Position numbers and translations under genes: made by a program
Part shown: in pieces, positions 35,976-44,407 of the stretch
How the letters are laid out: each line of letters begins with the position of its first letter
Position numbering within the stretch: position 1 is the first letter of the stretch
The notes under the pieces: generated by a model
What the model saw: only the letters and a program-made list of their open reading frames with translations
The model's database searches: none
Told to the model about the DNA's origin: nothing
NCBI GenBank assembly: GCA_023443095.1
Contig: JAEZVV010000069.1
Span: 32,015-96,014, forward strand
Direction of reading: 5' to 3'
From: Pseudomonadota bacterium
GTDB lineage: Bacteria; Pseudomonadota; Gammaproteobacteria; Burkholderiales; Burkholderiaceae_F
Length of the DNA stretch: 64,000 nucleotides

Positions 35976-36002
35976 CAAAAAGCCGCAAAGCTGCGGCTTT
36001 TT
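35976..36002. terminator. intrinsic terminator after rpsI
   Basis: AAAAAGCCGCA and TGCGGCTTTTT arms form a symmetrical hairpin with A and T runs. It is placed 86 bp after the rpsI stop and just before argC on the minus strand. Confidence 0.9.
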
Positions 36003-36087
36003 GATGCCTGCGCGCAAGTATATACGCGCGGCCAGCGAAGTTCGTTGGCCAGACGCGCCCGATCGAGCGCGCCCGAACCCGAGAAAC

Positions 36088-36480
36088 TTAGCGCTTCGAG
36101 AACTGCTTGGCGCGACGCGCCTTGCGCAGACCGACCTTCTTACGCTCGACCTCACGCGCATCGCGCGTGACCAGGCCAGCTTTCGAAAGCGCCGGCTTCA
36201 GGGCGGCGTCATAGTCGATCAGAGCGCGGGTGATGCCGTGACGCACCGCACCGGCCTGGCCGGATTCACCGCCGCCGTCGACGTTGACCTTGATATCGAA
36301 GGTCTCGGTGTTGCCGGTCAACTCGAGCGGCTGGCGCACGATCATGCGGCCCGTCTCGCGGTTGAAATATTGGTCCAGCGGACGACCGTTGACGATGATG
36401 ACACCCGTGCCGCGCTTGATGAAAACGCGAGCCACCGAGCTCTTGCGACGGCCTGTGCCGTAATTGTAGTTACCGATCAT
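36088..36480 (-). CDS. rpsI: 30S ribosomal protein S9
   Basis: 130 residues. [18 protein letters not shown] start, then [16 protein letters not shown], and a basic tail ending RRAKQFSKR, the conserved S9 C-terminus that reaches the P-site tRNA. It lies 7 bp after rplM in the standard rplM-rpsI operon. Confidence 0.99.
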   Translation of the reverse strand: MIGNYNYGTGRRKSSVARVFIKRGTGVIIVNGRPLDQYFNRETGRMIVRQPLELTGNTETFDIKVNVDGGGESGQAGAVRHGITRALIDYDAALKPALSKAGLVTRDAREVERKKVGLRKARRAKQFSKR

Positions 36481-36487
36481 GCCGACC

Positions 36488-36916
36488 TCAGATGTCCAGA
36501 GTCTTCGGTTGCTGAGCGGTGTGCGGGTGCTCGGTTTCCGCGTAGACCTTCAACTTCTTGATCATCGCGTAACCCAGCGGGCCCTTGGGCAGCATGCCCT
36601 TGACCGCCAGTTCGAGAGCGCGTCCGGGGAAGCGCTCCTGCATTTTGCCGAACGTCGTCTCAGTGACGCCGCCCGGGTAACCGCTGTGGCGGTAGTAGCG
36701 CTTGTCGTCCGCTTTGTTGCCCGTCATCTTCAGTTTCGAAGCGTTGACGACGACGATGAAATCGCCGGTATCAACGTGGGGCGTGAATTCGGGCTTGTGC
36801 TTGCCACGAAGGCGCAGCGCGATCTCGCTGGCAAGACGGCCGACCACCTTATCGCTGGCATCGACCACGAACCAGTCGCGCTTAACCTCGAGCGGCTTGG
36901 CCGAGAAGGTCTTCAT
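36488..36916 (-). CDS. rplM: 50S ribosomal protein L13
   Basis: 142 residues, the usual length. [33 protein letters not shown] ([13 protein letters not shown]) and [21 protein letters not shown] are L13 hallmarks. ATG 36916 has AGGTGA upstream and gives the standard MKTFSAK start; a GTG 9 bp earlier is less likely. It is expressed from the promoter at 37059-37088. Confidence 0.99.
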   Translation of the reverse strand: MKTFSAKPLEVKRDWFVVDASDKVVGRLASEIALRLRGKHKPEFTPHVDTGDFIVVVNASKLKMTGNKADDKRYYRHSGYPGGVTETTFGKMQERFPGRALELAVKGMLPKGPLGYAMIKKLKVYAETEHPHTAQQPKTLDI

Positions 36917-37058
36917 TGCGTTCACCTATGGATAGACGCGGCGGCGCCGCATCGGCCGGGTTGCCAAGCACGTATGCACGCAACGTCCGGAGAAAATCAA
37001 CCGCCGCAGGCTCTGGCCATCTGTGTTTCAACACAAAGCCGGGCGTAGAAAGCCAAAC

Positions 37059-37088
37059 ATTGTATCCGCAACTCGCCCTGAGGAGCAA
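37059..37088 (-). promoter_or_regulatory. sigma-70-like promoter of rplM-rpsI
   Basis: On the minus strand: TTGCTC (37088-37083), 18 bp, TACAAT (37064-37059). It sits about 145 bp before rplM and directly after the terminator of the predicted small RNA, as expected for a separate unit. Confidence 0.55.
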
Positions 37089-37094
37089 GTAGCG

Positions 37095-37126
37095 AAAAAA
37101 TTGGGCCCGAACCGGAGTCCGGGCCC
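37095..37126 (-). terminator. intrinsic terminator of the predicted small RNA
   Basis: On the minus strand a 10-bp stem (GGGCCCGGAC with GTTCGGGCCC, one G-U pair) and a 4-nt loop TCCG are followed by AATTTTTT. Confidence 0.8.
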
Positions 37127-37186
37127 GAATCCACACCTAAGGAGGAGGGTGGAGGAGACATCGGTCGGGCGACCAAGCACCCGTCG
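37095..37186 (-). ncRNA. predicted small regulatory RNA with anti-Shine-Dalgarno loop
   Basis: About 90 nt on the minus strand with no open frame of note. A strong intrinsic terminator closes it (37126-37095). A candidate promoter lies just upstream (37221-37193). In the middle, arms TCCAC and GTGGA enclose a 14-nt loop containing CCTCCTCCTTAG, complementary to Shine-Dalgarno sequences; GTCTCCTCC lies just 5' of the loop. A small hairpin (GGTC/GACC) precedes it. CU-rich loops of this kind are known in Neisseria sibling sRNAs and in CcsR-type sRNAs of alphaproteobacteria. The 5' end is estimated from the promoter. No protein gene accounts for the terminator. Confidence 0.5.
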
Positions 37187-37192
37187 CGAGAA

Positions 37193-37221
37193 AGTATGCC
37201 CAAGCGTCTGTTGCGGCGCAA
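37193..37221 (-). promoter_or_regulatory. candidate promoter of the predicted small RNA
   Basis: On the minus strand: TTGCGC (37221-37216), 17 bp, CATACT (37198-37193). The match to sigma-70 consensus is modest, but the spacing is ideal and the position fits the terminator 70-100 bp downstream. Confidence 0.35.
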
Positions 37222-37403
37222 GACAGGCCAAGCCCGAAGCACTGCCCAAGCTCAAGGCATCCGCGTGATATCAACAAGTTAGCTGACCCAAGGCAAACTA
37301 GAGTCGGCGCTCCAGTCCGCTGCACCGCACGATGAGTTGTTGCCGCCGCGGCTGGACGAGTGCGCTGTTAGCCTCGAATCCCAATCATCTTGAAGACACA
37401 ACG

Positions 37404-37847
37404 ATGGACTGCACCGTAAGTTGGACCGGCTCCGCCGGCATGAGTTTTCTCGCCGAGACCGGCAGCGGCCACCTAGTCGCGATGGACGGCGCCGTGGAAG
37501 GCGGCGGCCGCAACTTGGCGCCGCGGCCGCTCGAACTGCTGCTCGCCGGCACCGGCGGCTGCACGGCCTACGACGTGGTCTTGATACTCAAGCGCGGACG
37601 GCATGACGTGCGCGGGTGCGAGGTTCAGCTCAAGGCAGAGCGAGCAAACACCGACCCCAAGGTCTTCACCCAGATCGAAATGAAGTTCATCGTCCGCGGT
37701 CGCGGCCTCAAGCCCAGCGTCGTCGAACGCGCGGTTCAGTTGTCGCACGAGAAATATTGCTCGGCCTCGGCGATGCTCGCTCTCAGCGCCAGCATTTCCC
37801 ACTCGGTCGAGATCATCAACGACGACGCCCCGGCCGACCCCGCCTGA
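37404..37847 (+). CDS. OsmC/Ohr family protein (YhfA-like)
   Basis: 147 residues. The OsmC fold is seen in RPLELLLAGTGGCTAYDVVLIL, with the first conserved Cys in GGCTAYD, and SHEKYCSASAMLALSASISHSVEI, with the second. The two-Cys pattern suggests peroxide-reducing ability, but the YhfA-like branch has no proven substrate. ATG 37404 was chosen because the family N-terminus (CTVSWTGSAGMSFLAET) begins there. It converges with coq7 six bases away. Confidence 0.9.
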   Translation: MDCTVSWTGSAGMSFLAETGSGHLVAMDGAVEGGGRNLAPRPLELLLAGTGGCTAYDVVLILKRGRHDVRGCEVQLKAERANTDPKVFTQIEMKFIVRGRGLKPSVVERAVQLSHEKYCSASAMLALSASISHSVEIINDDAPADPA

Positions 37848-37853
37848 AGCGAA

Positions 37854-38498
37854 TCAGATGCGATGCGCGGTGGTGGTCATGATTTTGGCCGCCACTCGCA
37901 TGGCCGCACGCACGGGCAAGGGCAAATCGGCGCCGCCCAGGGCGACCGCCGTATTGGCGTGTTGCACTTCGTCCGCCTTCATCTGGGCGACGACGGCCCG
38001 CGACGCCCGATCCGATGGCGGCAGCCGATCCAGATGGCTGTCGAGATGGGCCTCGACCTGACGCTCGGTCTCAGCCATAAACCCGAGACTCAGGCGATCG
38101 CCGGCCCGCGCCGCCACCAAGCCGATCGCAAATGCCCCCGCGTACCAGACCGGGTTAAGCAGACTCGGGCGCCCGCCCAGCGCCTCAATCCGCTCATGGG
38201 TCCACGCGAGGTGGTCGCCCTCTTCCTGCGCAGCGCGCCGGAACATCGCCTTCAGGGCCTGGTCGCGAGTGGCGAAGGCCTGAGCGTCATACAGGGCCTG
38301 CGCGCAAACCTCGCCCACGTGGTTCACGCGCATCAAGGCCGCCGCCTCGGTCCGCTCGACCACCGAAAGCTCGGCCGGCTCCGCGATCGCCCGCGCCGGA
38401 CTGGGGCGAGTCGCCACCGCGTCCGCCGCCACCGTGCGCAAAGCGCGATCAGCCGCTGCAATCAAGTCGTCCAGGAAGGTCAGTCTGCGAGTGCTCAT
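37854..38498 (-). CDS. coq7: 5-demethoxyubiquinol hydroxylase, Coq7 type
   Basis: 214 residues. Di-iron carboxylate ligands are visible in [46 protein letters not shown] and [13 protein letters not shown]. The N-terminal 45 residues are variable. It hydroxylates the quinone ring late in ubiquinone synthesis, replacing UbiF found in enterics; this is usual in betaproteobacteria. It lies upstream of and divergent from the porin cluster. Confidence 0.95.
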   Translation of the reverse strand: MSTRRLTFLDDLIAAADRALRTVAADAVATRPSPARAIAEPAELSVVERTEAAALMRVNHVGEVCAQALYDAQAFATRDQALKAMFRRAAQEEGDHLAWTHERIEALGGRPSLLNPVWYAGAFAIGLVAARAGDRLSLGFMAETERQVEAHLDSHLDRLPPSDRASRAVVAQMKADEVQHANTAVALGGADLPLPVRAAMRVAAKIMTTTAHRI

Positions 38499-38621
38499 GG
38501 TCTTGTTGCAAAAACGTTACTGAGGAGGAACGAGCTCAGGGCAAACGCTTACCGCATTGCCCCCACGACGCTATTCTCGCTCAGCTTGTAACAAAAACCT
38601 TCGATGAAGGTAGGAGACTCC

Positions 38622-40079
38622 ATGCGCAAGACCCTGGTTGCCGTCGCCCTGACGTTTGCTTTCCCCGCCGCTTATGCCCAGTCACGCGGCCCCGAGGCCG
38701 ATCTGTCGCTCGCCAGCGGATCGACTCGAGTGGAGCTGTACGGGCTCATCGACGGCGGCTACGAGTATTACAACTTCGGCGACAAGTCGACTTCGCGCCT
38801 GGCGAGCGGCATGTCTGCCGGATCTCGCTGGGGTCTGCGCGGCTCGGAGAACCTCGGTAACGGTTGGCGCGCGGTGTTCGTGCTGGAGAGCCGTTTTTCG
38901 ATCGATACCGGCAGCGTCACTAATAACAACAGCGTTTATTCCTGCGGCACCGGCCAATACGTGCCGGGCGGCACCGCCGCTACGGTTGGTGTCCAGTGCC
39001 CGGGCCCGAACGGCTCGGCCTCGCTGCCGCTCGCTTCGCCCCTGCCGCCGGCCGCGGCCGTGCCGGTCCGCATCGGCGTCAACACCGCCAACGCCCTGCT
39101 GCTCGACAACATCACCACCGTCAACGGCGCCGGTGCCTTGTTCGACCGTCAGGCTTTTGTTGGCCTGGTGACCCCGGTCGGCATCGTTGCTTTCGGCCGC
39201 CAGTACACGCCGGGCTACGAAGTCCTCAACCGCTTCAACGCGTTTGCCGACCAGACCGCGGGACAGATGGGCCAGAACTTCGCCACGCTCAAGATTCGCG
39301 CCAACAACGCCGCGATGTACCGCGCCGAACTCAACGGTTTCACACTGGCGGCGATGTATGGCTTCGGCGGCTCCGAAGGTTCGGCTGCCAACCCCAACCT
39401 GCGCAACGAACGCGTCAACGCCCCCACCACGGGCGACGATTTCTACGGCGCCAACTTCCAGTACGCCAACGACTTGTTCAGCGTCGGCATCGGCTACAAC
39501 CACGACAACGTCGTGCCTTGGGCCACCCCGACCACCAAGAAGACCGGTCTCGAGACCCTCAACGTCGGCGCCACCCTCAACCTGGGCCCGGCCAAGTTCT
39601 TCGCTCAATACATGAAGCGCAAGAACGACAACCCGATCGTCACCGCAGCCGATCTGCAGCAGTTGATCATCACCACCGGCGGCAACCTCCCTGTCCTGCT
39701 TGGGATCGCCAACTCGCTGCAGCTCAACCCTTACGACGTCGACACCATGCGCGGCGTGGCCGGGCAGACCGACACCAATGTCTACCACCTGGGCGTGAAC
39801 TGGCGCCTCGGCCCCGGCAACCTGCTGGCTGCCTGGAACAACGCCAAGGACACGGCGCGTTCGGTCTGGCAGACCTCCGACGCCAAGGCCAACCATTACG
39901 CGGTCGCGTATTTCTACGACTTCTCCAAGCGGACCCAGCTCTACGGCGCCTATGCCTATATGGATAACAGCGGTTCGGCCCGCCTGGGCCTGAACAGCGC
40001 CGGCTATACCTCGGGCTTTGCCACCTCGGAAGGGGTGGCGGCTTACGCCGTTCAAGCCGGCTTGCGCCACTCCTTCTAA
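38622..40079 (+). CDS. outer-membrane porin (Gram-negative porin family), copy 1
   Basis: 485 residues, about 100 longer than the three neighbours. Signal peptide 1-19 (MRKTLVAVALTF...YAQ). The barrel starts with RVELYGLIDGGYEYYNFG and SRWGLRGSENLGNGWRAVFVLES. Then comes an extra region (about 101-160) with two Cys (C108, C126) and Pro/Ala-rich sequence, before FDRQAFVGL. It ends with AVQAGLRHSF, the typical C-terminal Phe. Start: ATG 38622 with AGGAGAC, rather than the upstream ATG 38604, which would contain that ribosome-binding site. It is the first of four tandem porins. Confidence 0.92.
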   Translation: MRKTLVAVALTFAFPAAYAQSRGPEADLSLASGSTRVELYGLIDGGYEYYNFGDKSTSRLASGMSAGSRWGLRGSENLGNGWRAVFVLESRFSIDTGSVTNNNSVYSCGTGQYVPGGTAATVGVQCPGPNGSASLPLASPLPPAAAVPVRIGVNTANALLLDNITTVNGAGALFDRQAFVGLVTPVGIVAFGRQYTPGYEVLNRFNAFADQTAGQMGQNFATLKIRANNAAMYRAELNGFTLAAMYGFGGSEGSAANPNLRNERVNAPTTGDDFYGANFQYANDLFSVGIGYNHDNVVPWATPTTKKTGLETLNVGATLNLGPAKFFAQYMKRKNDNPIVTAADLQQLIITTGGNLPVLLGIANSLQLNPYDVDTMRGVAGQTDTNVYHLGVNWRLGPGNLLAAWNNAKDTARSVWQTSDAKANHYAVAYFYDFSKRTQLYGAYAYMDNSGSARLGLNSAGYTSGFATSEGVAAYAVQAGLRHSF

Positions 40080-40101
40080 GGGTTCTCCCTTGGCTTTTTG
40101 A

Positions 40102-40124
40102 GGGGCGCTCCGGCGCCCCTTTTT
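40102..40124 (+). terminator. intrinsic terminator of porin copy 1
   Basis: GGGGCGC and GCGCCCC arms with a TCCG loop, followed by TTTTT. Confidence 0.93.
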
Positions 40125-40310
40125 ACTCTGTTGTCGTCATACAACAGGCAGCCAACCTCGGGGCGACTACAGGGCTTACGTCATTGGAGTTGTCCCCTAT
40201 CTCTGAAAGAATCAGCCCCAGCTTCTTTCGGGAAGTTTCATGAAGGGCATGGTGGCCGCGTCCCCCGCCGCCGCGCCGAAACCTTCAAACGCTAGCTAGG
40301 AGAGCACAGC

Positions 40311-41441
40311 ATGAAGAAGAATCTGATCGCGTTGGCGATTTTCGGTGCCTTCACCGGTGCCGCTTTCGCTCAGTCGAACGTCACCCTGTACGGCATCGTC
40401 GACGGCGGCCTGCAATACAACGGCACCAATGTTCTCAACCCCGTCACCCGTGCCATCGACAGCAAGTCGCAGTTCGGCGTCGATGGCGGCTACGTGGCCG
40501 GCAACCGCTGGGGCCTGCGCGGCTCGGAAGCCCTGGGCGGCGGCACCAGCGCCATCTTCCAGCTTGAGGCCGGCTTCAACATCGACACCGGCATGTCCGG
40601 CCAGGGCGGTCGCCTGTTCGGCCGCCAGGCCTACCTGGGTCTGAGCAATACCGGCGCCGGCTCGCTGGTCTTCGGCCGCATCGCCACCTTCTCGTCGGGC
40701 ACCGGCGCGTTCGATATGATCGGCGCGGTCGATCCGTTCGGCACCGGCTGGGGCCTCAACAGCATGGGCAGCACCTTCATCTCGGCAGGTGCCCTGCGCG
40801 TGGACAACACGGTCGCCTACGTCACCCCGACCTGGGGCGGCTTCGCCGGCGGCGTTGCGTATTCGTTCAACGTGGCTGGCAACGAAGTCCCGGGCTCGAG
40901 CAACAACACCACGGCCCTAGCCCTCGGCGCCAAGTACGCCAACGGCCCGTTCTACGCCGCGATCACCTACGACACGATCTCCTACGCGACCACCGCCGCC
41001 GGCAGCGGTCCGGACCAGAAGCACCTGCAAGTCGGCGCGACCTGGGACTTCAAGGTGGCCAAGATCTACGGCGCCTACGCCAAGCAGGACAATATCCGCA
41101 ACGCGATCAACCCGATCGACGGCATCGTGATCCCGATCGCTGCCACCGGCCTGCCGACCTTCAGCAACGACGCCTTCATGGTCGGCGCCAGCGTTCCGCT
41201 CTTTGGCGGCAGCCTGCTGGCTTCGTACCAGTCGTCGAGCGCCGACGGCCAGAACGTCACGACCGCCGCTGGCGTGGTCAACTTCGACCCCGACTACTCG
41301 GTCTATGCGATCGGCTACCTGTACCCGGTCTCGTCGCGCACCAGCCTTTACGCCGGCTACGGCCAGCGTGACGGCAGCGGCACCCTGGCGAAGACCTTCG
41401 ACAAGGAACAGTTTGCCCTGGGCGTGAACCACAAGTTCTGA
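40311..41441 (+). CDS. outer-membrane porin, copy 2
   Basis: 376 residues. Signal peptide 1-20 (MKKNLIALAIFGAFTGAAFAQ), then NVTLYGIVDGGLQYNG, NRWGLRGSEALGGGTSAIFQLEAGFNIDTG and RLFGRQAYLGL. It ends FALGVNHKF. A 16-stranded trimeric general or anion-type porin is expected. Ribosome-binding site AGGAGA. It has its own terminator, so each porin is a separate unit. It is less similar to copies 3 and 4 than those are to each other. Confidence 0.95.
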   Translation: MKKNLIALAIFGAFTGAAFAQSNVTLYGIVDGGLQYNGTNVLNPVTRAIDSKSQFGVDGGYVAGNRWGLRGSEALGGGTSAIFQLEAGFNIDTGMSGQGGRLFGRQAYLGLSNTGAGSLVFGRIATFSSGTGAFDMIGAVDPFGTGWGLNSMGSTFISAGALRVDNTVAYVTPTWGGFAGGVAYSFNVAGNEVPGSSNNTTALALGAKYANGPFYAAITYDTISYATTAAGSGPDQKHLQVGATWDFKVAKIYGAYAKQDNIRNAINPIDGIVIPIAATGLPTFSNDAFMVGASVPLFGGSLLASYQSSSADGQNVTTAAGVVNFDPDYSVYAIGYLYPVSSRTSLYAGYGQRDGSGTLAKTFDKEQFALGVNHKF

Positions 41442-41461
41442 TCCCGCTTCACCGCAATACC

Positions 41462-41488
41462 AAGGCCGCCTTCGGGCGGCCTTTTTTT
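41462..41488 (+). terminator. intrinsic terminator of porin copy 2
   Basis: AAGGCCGCC and GGCGGCCTT arms around TTCG, followed by a T-run. Confidence 0.95.
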
Positions 41489-41715
41489 ACGCGCTTACCC
41501 CTAGCGTGTTGCAAATCCGCCTCAGGGTTACCTCGTTGTGTGGCTCAAAACACACGCGGGATTGCCCGCGAAATGCCCCGAAAATTGACTTCCCCACTAC
41601 CAAAACGGGTTGTCGAGCCGGAACAATCAGCCTCGCTTCCACGTGAAGCGTCTGGCGGCGAATGACTCCTCCTAGCTCACCGCCGCCGGGCGACGCAACC
41701 CTTTTGGAGTTATCC

Positions 41716-42849
41716 ATGAAGAAGACTCTTGCTGCCCTGGCCGTCCTGGGCGCTTTCTCGGGCGCTGCTTTTGCGCAATCGAACGTTCAGGTCTACGGTC
41801 TCGTCGACGGCGGCCTGCAGTTCATCAACCCCTCGGTTGACGCCCTCGACTCGACCTTCGGCCTGGCCAGCGGCCAGCAGTCGGGCAGCCGTTTCGGCCT
41901 CAAGGGCTCGGAAGACCTGGGCAACGGCCTGAAGGCTGTTTTCCAACTGGAAAACGGCTTCAACATGGACGATGGCAAGCTGGGCCAGGGTGGCCGCCTG
42001 TTCGGCCGCGAAGCCAGCCTCGGCCTCGCCGGCAAGTTCGGCTCGCTGACCTGGGGCCGCTTCGGCTCGCTGGGTTCGGGCACCGGCTCGCAAGACATGC
42101 TGGGCAACATGGACCCGTTCAGCACGGGCTTCATGGACGCCGGCATCCAAGCCACCCAGGCCTTCACCTCGCTGCGCGTTGACAACTCGGTCGCCTTCAA
42201 GACCAACGTCTACTCGGGCTTCCAAGCCGGCCTGATGTATTCGTTCGCCGTCGACGGCCAAGAAGTTGCCGACGCCGACAAGAACAACCGCCTGACCGGT
42301 CTGGCCGCCACCTACACGGTTGGCAAGCTGTGGGCCGGCCTGTCGTACGAAATGGTTGAGTTCGCCGACGCGACCCCTGCCAAGGAAGACGACAAGGTCC
42401 TGAAGTTCGGCGTCAACTACGACTTCGGCATGGTCAAGCCGATGTTCTCGTACTCGCGTGCCGAAGGCGCCCAGAAGATTGGCGACTTCAGCCTGGCCGG
42501 CACCGGCGTCAAGTCGGACGCTTACATGATCGGCGCCACCGCCCCGATCATGGGCGGCAAGCTGATGGCTTCGTACCAGATGCTCGACATCGACGACCAA
42601 GGCGTGAAGGCCGGTCGCGACGTGTTCTCGGTGGGTTACGACTACCCGTTCAGCAAGCGCACCAACCTGTACGCGGTCTACTCGTACTCGAAGGGCGACG
42701 ACATGCTCGACGAGAACGGCTACAAGGGCGCGAAGGCAGCTGATCCCGCCAAGCCCACCGCTATCGAAAAGGCCGCCATCGATCTGGACTCGGGCATCGC
42801 TACGGCCAACCGCAGCGTTGTTCAAATCGGCCTGCGCCACAAGTTCTAA
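41716..42849 (+). CDS. outer-membrane porin, copy 3
   Basis: 377 residues. Signal peptide 1-20 (KKTLAALAVLGAFSGAAFAQ), SNVQVYGLVDGGLQF, SGQQSGSRFGLKGSEDLGNG, GQGGRLFGREASLGL and a QIGLRHKF end. ATG 41716 with TTGGAG upstream; the frame extends further 5' but without signal-peptide logic. Codon use is strongly biased toward a few codons (many TCG, GGC, GAC), suggesting the highest expression of the four. The pattern shared with copy 4 shows a recent duplication. Confidence 0.96.
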   Translation: MKKTLAALAVLGAFSGAAFAQSNVQVYGLVDGGLQFINPSVDALDSTFGLASGQQSGSRFGLKGSEDLGNGLKAVFQLENGFNMDDGKLGQGGRLFGREASLGLAGKFGSLTWGRFGSLGSGTGSQDMLGNMDPFSTGFMDAGIQATQAFTSLRVDNSVAFKTNVYSGFQAGLMYSFAVDGQEVADADKNNRLTGLAATYTVGKLWAGLSYEMVEFADATPAKEDDKVLKFGVNYDFGMVKPMFSYSRAEGAQKIGDFSLAGTGVKSDAYMIGATAPIMGGKLMASYQMLDIDDQGVKAGRDVFSVGYDYPFSKRTNLYAVYSYSKGDDMLDENGYKGAKAADPAKPTAIEKAAIDLDSGIATANRSVVQIGLRHKF

Positions 42850-42874
42850 TCTTCTCCAGAAGATTTCGAGCTGA

Positions 42875-42903
42875 AGAAGCCGCCTTCGGGCGGCTTCTTT
42901 TTT
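42875..42903 (+). terminator. intrinsic terminator of porin copy 3
   Basis: AAGAAGCCGCC and GGCGGCTTCTT arms around TTCG, followed by T-run. Confidence 0.95.
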
Positions 42904-43181
42904 GCTCGCAGCACCCACGACCCAGTCTGACCAGTTCGCCGCGAACCGGTCTTGCAGCGGGTTTCAGGCCCGTCCCGCACCAGGATCCGCCGACTGGCCA
43001 CTGCCCACTCGCAGCACCCGCTGTCGCGCGCCGGCAACGCCCGCAGCGGCCAATCCTCCTAGGCTTGCATCAATCAGCCACTCTCCCGCAGGTGGCTCGT
43101 TCGGCCCGTTTCGACGCGTAGCGACGGATCGCTGACCTTGGTCTGCTGCGATTCGCCAGCCCGCTTTTCTAGGAGACCTCC

Positions 43182-44324
43182 ATGAAAAAGACACTGGCTG
43201 CCATCGCCGTCTTGGGCGCCTTCTCAGGCGCAGCCCTCGCCCAATCCAACGTCCAGATCTACGGCATCGTCGACGGCGGCTTCCGCCTGATCGACCCCAC
43301 CATCGGCGGGATCGATTCGACTTTCGGTGTCGCCAGCGGCCAGCAGTCGGGCAGCCGCTTCGGACTCAGGGGCGCCGAAGACCTCACTCAAGGCCTCAAG
43401 GCCGTGTTCCAGCTCGAAGGCGGTTTTGATATCGACACCGGACAGTCGGGCCAGGGCGGGCGCCTTTTCGGCCGCGAAGCCCGCATCGGACTCGACAGTT
43501 CCGGTTGGGGCGGACTCAACTTCGGCCGCTTTGGCGCCATCGGTTCGGGTACCGGCTCGCAAGACCTGCTCGATGGCGTCATGTCGGCCTTCGGCACTTC
43601 GTACGAAGACGCCGGTATGCAAGGCAGCGTGATCGGGACCAACGACCGTTACGACAACATGGTGTCGTACCAAACCCCGACCATGGCCGGCTTCAAGGCC
43701 GGCGCCATGTATTCGTTCCAGACCAATGGCAACGAGGTCCCCGGCACCGACCAGAACACGCGTTATTTCGGCGTCGGCTTCAACTACAAGATGGGCAATC
43801 TCAGCGCCGGCCTGACCTACGAGCAGCAGATGCTGGCCTTCGACTCGGGAGCGACCCCGCCAGTGCCGGAAAAAGACGACACCAAGATGCTCAAGGTCGG
43901 CGGGGCGTATGACTTCGGTTTCATCAAGCCTTACGCCTATTACGTCCGCGGCGAGGGCGGGTCGCTCGAAGGGGTGAGCCTCTACAACGGCAGTTCGGCG
44001 GTGAAGTCCGACGCTTTCGGCATCAGCGCGTCGGTACCTTTGTTCGGCGGCTCCCTGTTGGCCGGCTACCAGTGGTTCAAGAGCGACGACTTCCGGGTCG
44101 CCGGCGCCACCACCGACTCAACCTACGAACGCGAAATCTATGCGCTCGGCTACGAGTACCCGTTCAGCAAGCGCACCAACTTCTACAGCGTGGCCTCGTT
44201 CTCGATGGGTTCCAAGACCTGGGACAAGGACAACTACGCCTCGGCCACCACCGACGCCATGAAAGCCGCGTTCCAGGCGATCAATCGCAACGTCTACGAG
44301 ATCGGCTTGCGCCACAAGTTCTGA
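43182..44324 (+). CDS. outer-membrane porin, copy 4
   Basis: 380 residues. Signal peptide 1-20 is nearly the same as in copy 3 (KKTLAAIAVLGAFSGAALAQ). SGQQSGSRFGLRGAEDLTQG, GQGGRLFGREARIGL and EYPFSKRTNFYSV also track copy 3, and the end is IGLRHKF. The loops differ, so pore specificity may differ. ATG 43182 follows AGGAGAC. It has a 330-bp leader region after porin 3 and its own terminator. Confidence 0.96.
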   Translation: MKKTLAAIAVLGAFSGAALAQSNVQIYGIVDGGFRLIDPTIGGIDSTFGVASGQQSGSRFGLRGAEDLTQGLKAVFQLEGGFDIDTGQSGQGGRLFGREARIGLDSSGWGGLNFGRFGAIGSGTGSQDLLDGVMSAFGTSYEDAGMQGSVIGTNDRYDNMVSYQTPTMAGFKAGAMYSFQTNGNEVPGTDQNTRYFGVGFNYKMGNLSAGLTYEQQMLAFDSGATPPVPEKDDTKMLKVGGAYDFGFIKPYAYYVRGEGGSLEGVSLYNGSSAVKSDAFGISASVPLFGGSLLAGYQWFKSDDFRVAGATTDSTYEREIYALGYEYPFSKRTNFYSVASFSMGSKTWDKDNYASATTDAMKAAFQAINRNVYEIGLRHKF

Positions 44325-44360
44325 GTCGCGTTGCCTCCGCTTGACGCCGGAAGCAGAAAC

Positions 44361-44390
44361 AACAAAGCCGCCCGCGGGCGGCTTTGTTTT
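44361..44390. terminator. bidirectional terminator between porin copy 4 and glpD
   Basis: ACAAAGCCGCC and GGCGGCTTTGT arms around a CGCG centre. TTTTG follows on the plus strand and a mixed T-rich end on the minus strand. Confidence 0.85.
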
Positions 44391-44407
44391 GGCGCTCCGG
44401 CAAACGC

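Larger units (their letters stand above)
36917..37403. other. 487-bp protein-free region between rplM and the OsmC gene
   Basis: No protein gene seen. It holds the rplM promoter, the predicted small RNA with its promoter and terminator (all minus strand), and presumably the plus-strand promoter of the OsmC gene in its last 150 bp. Confidence 0.7.
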
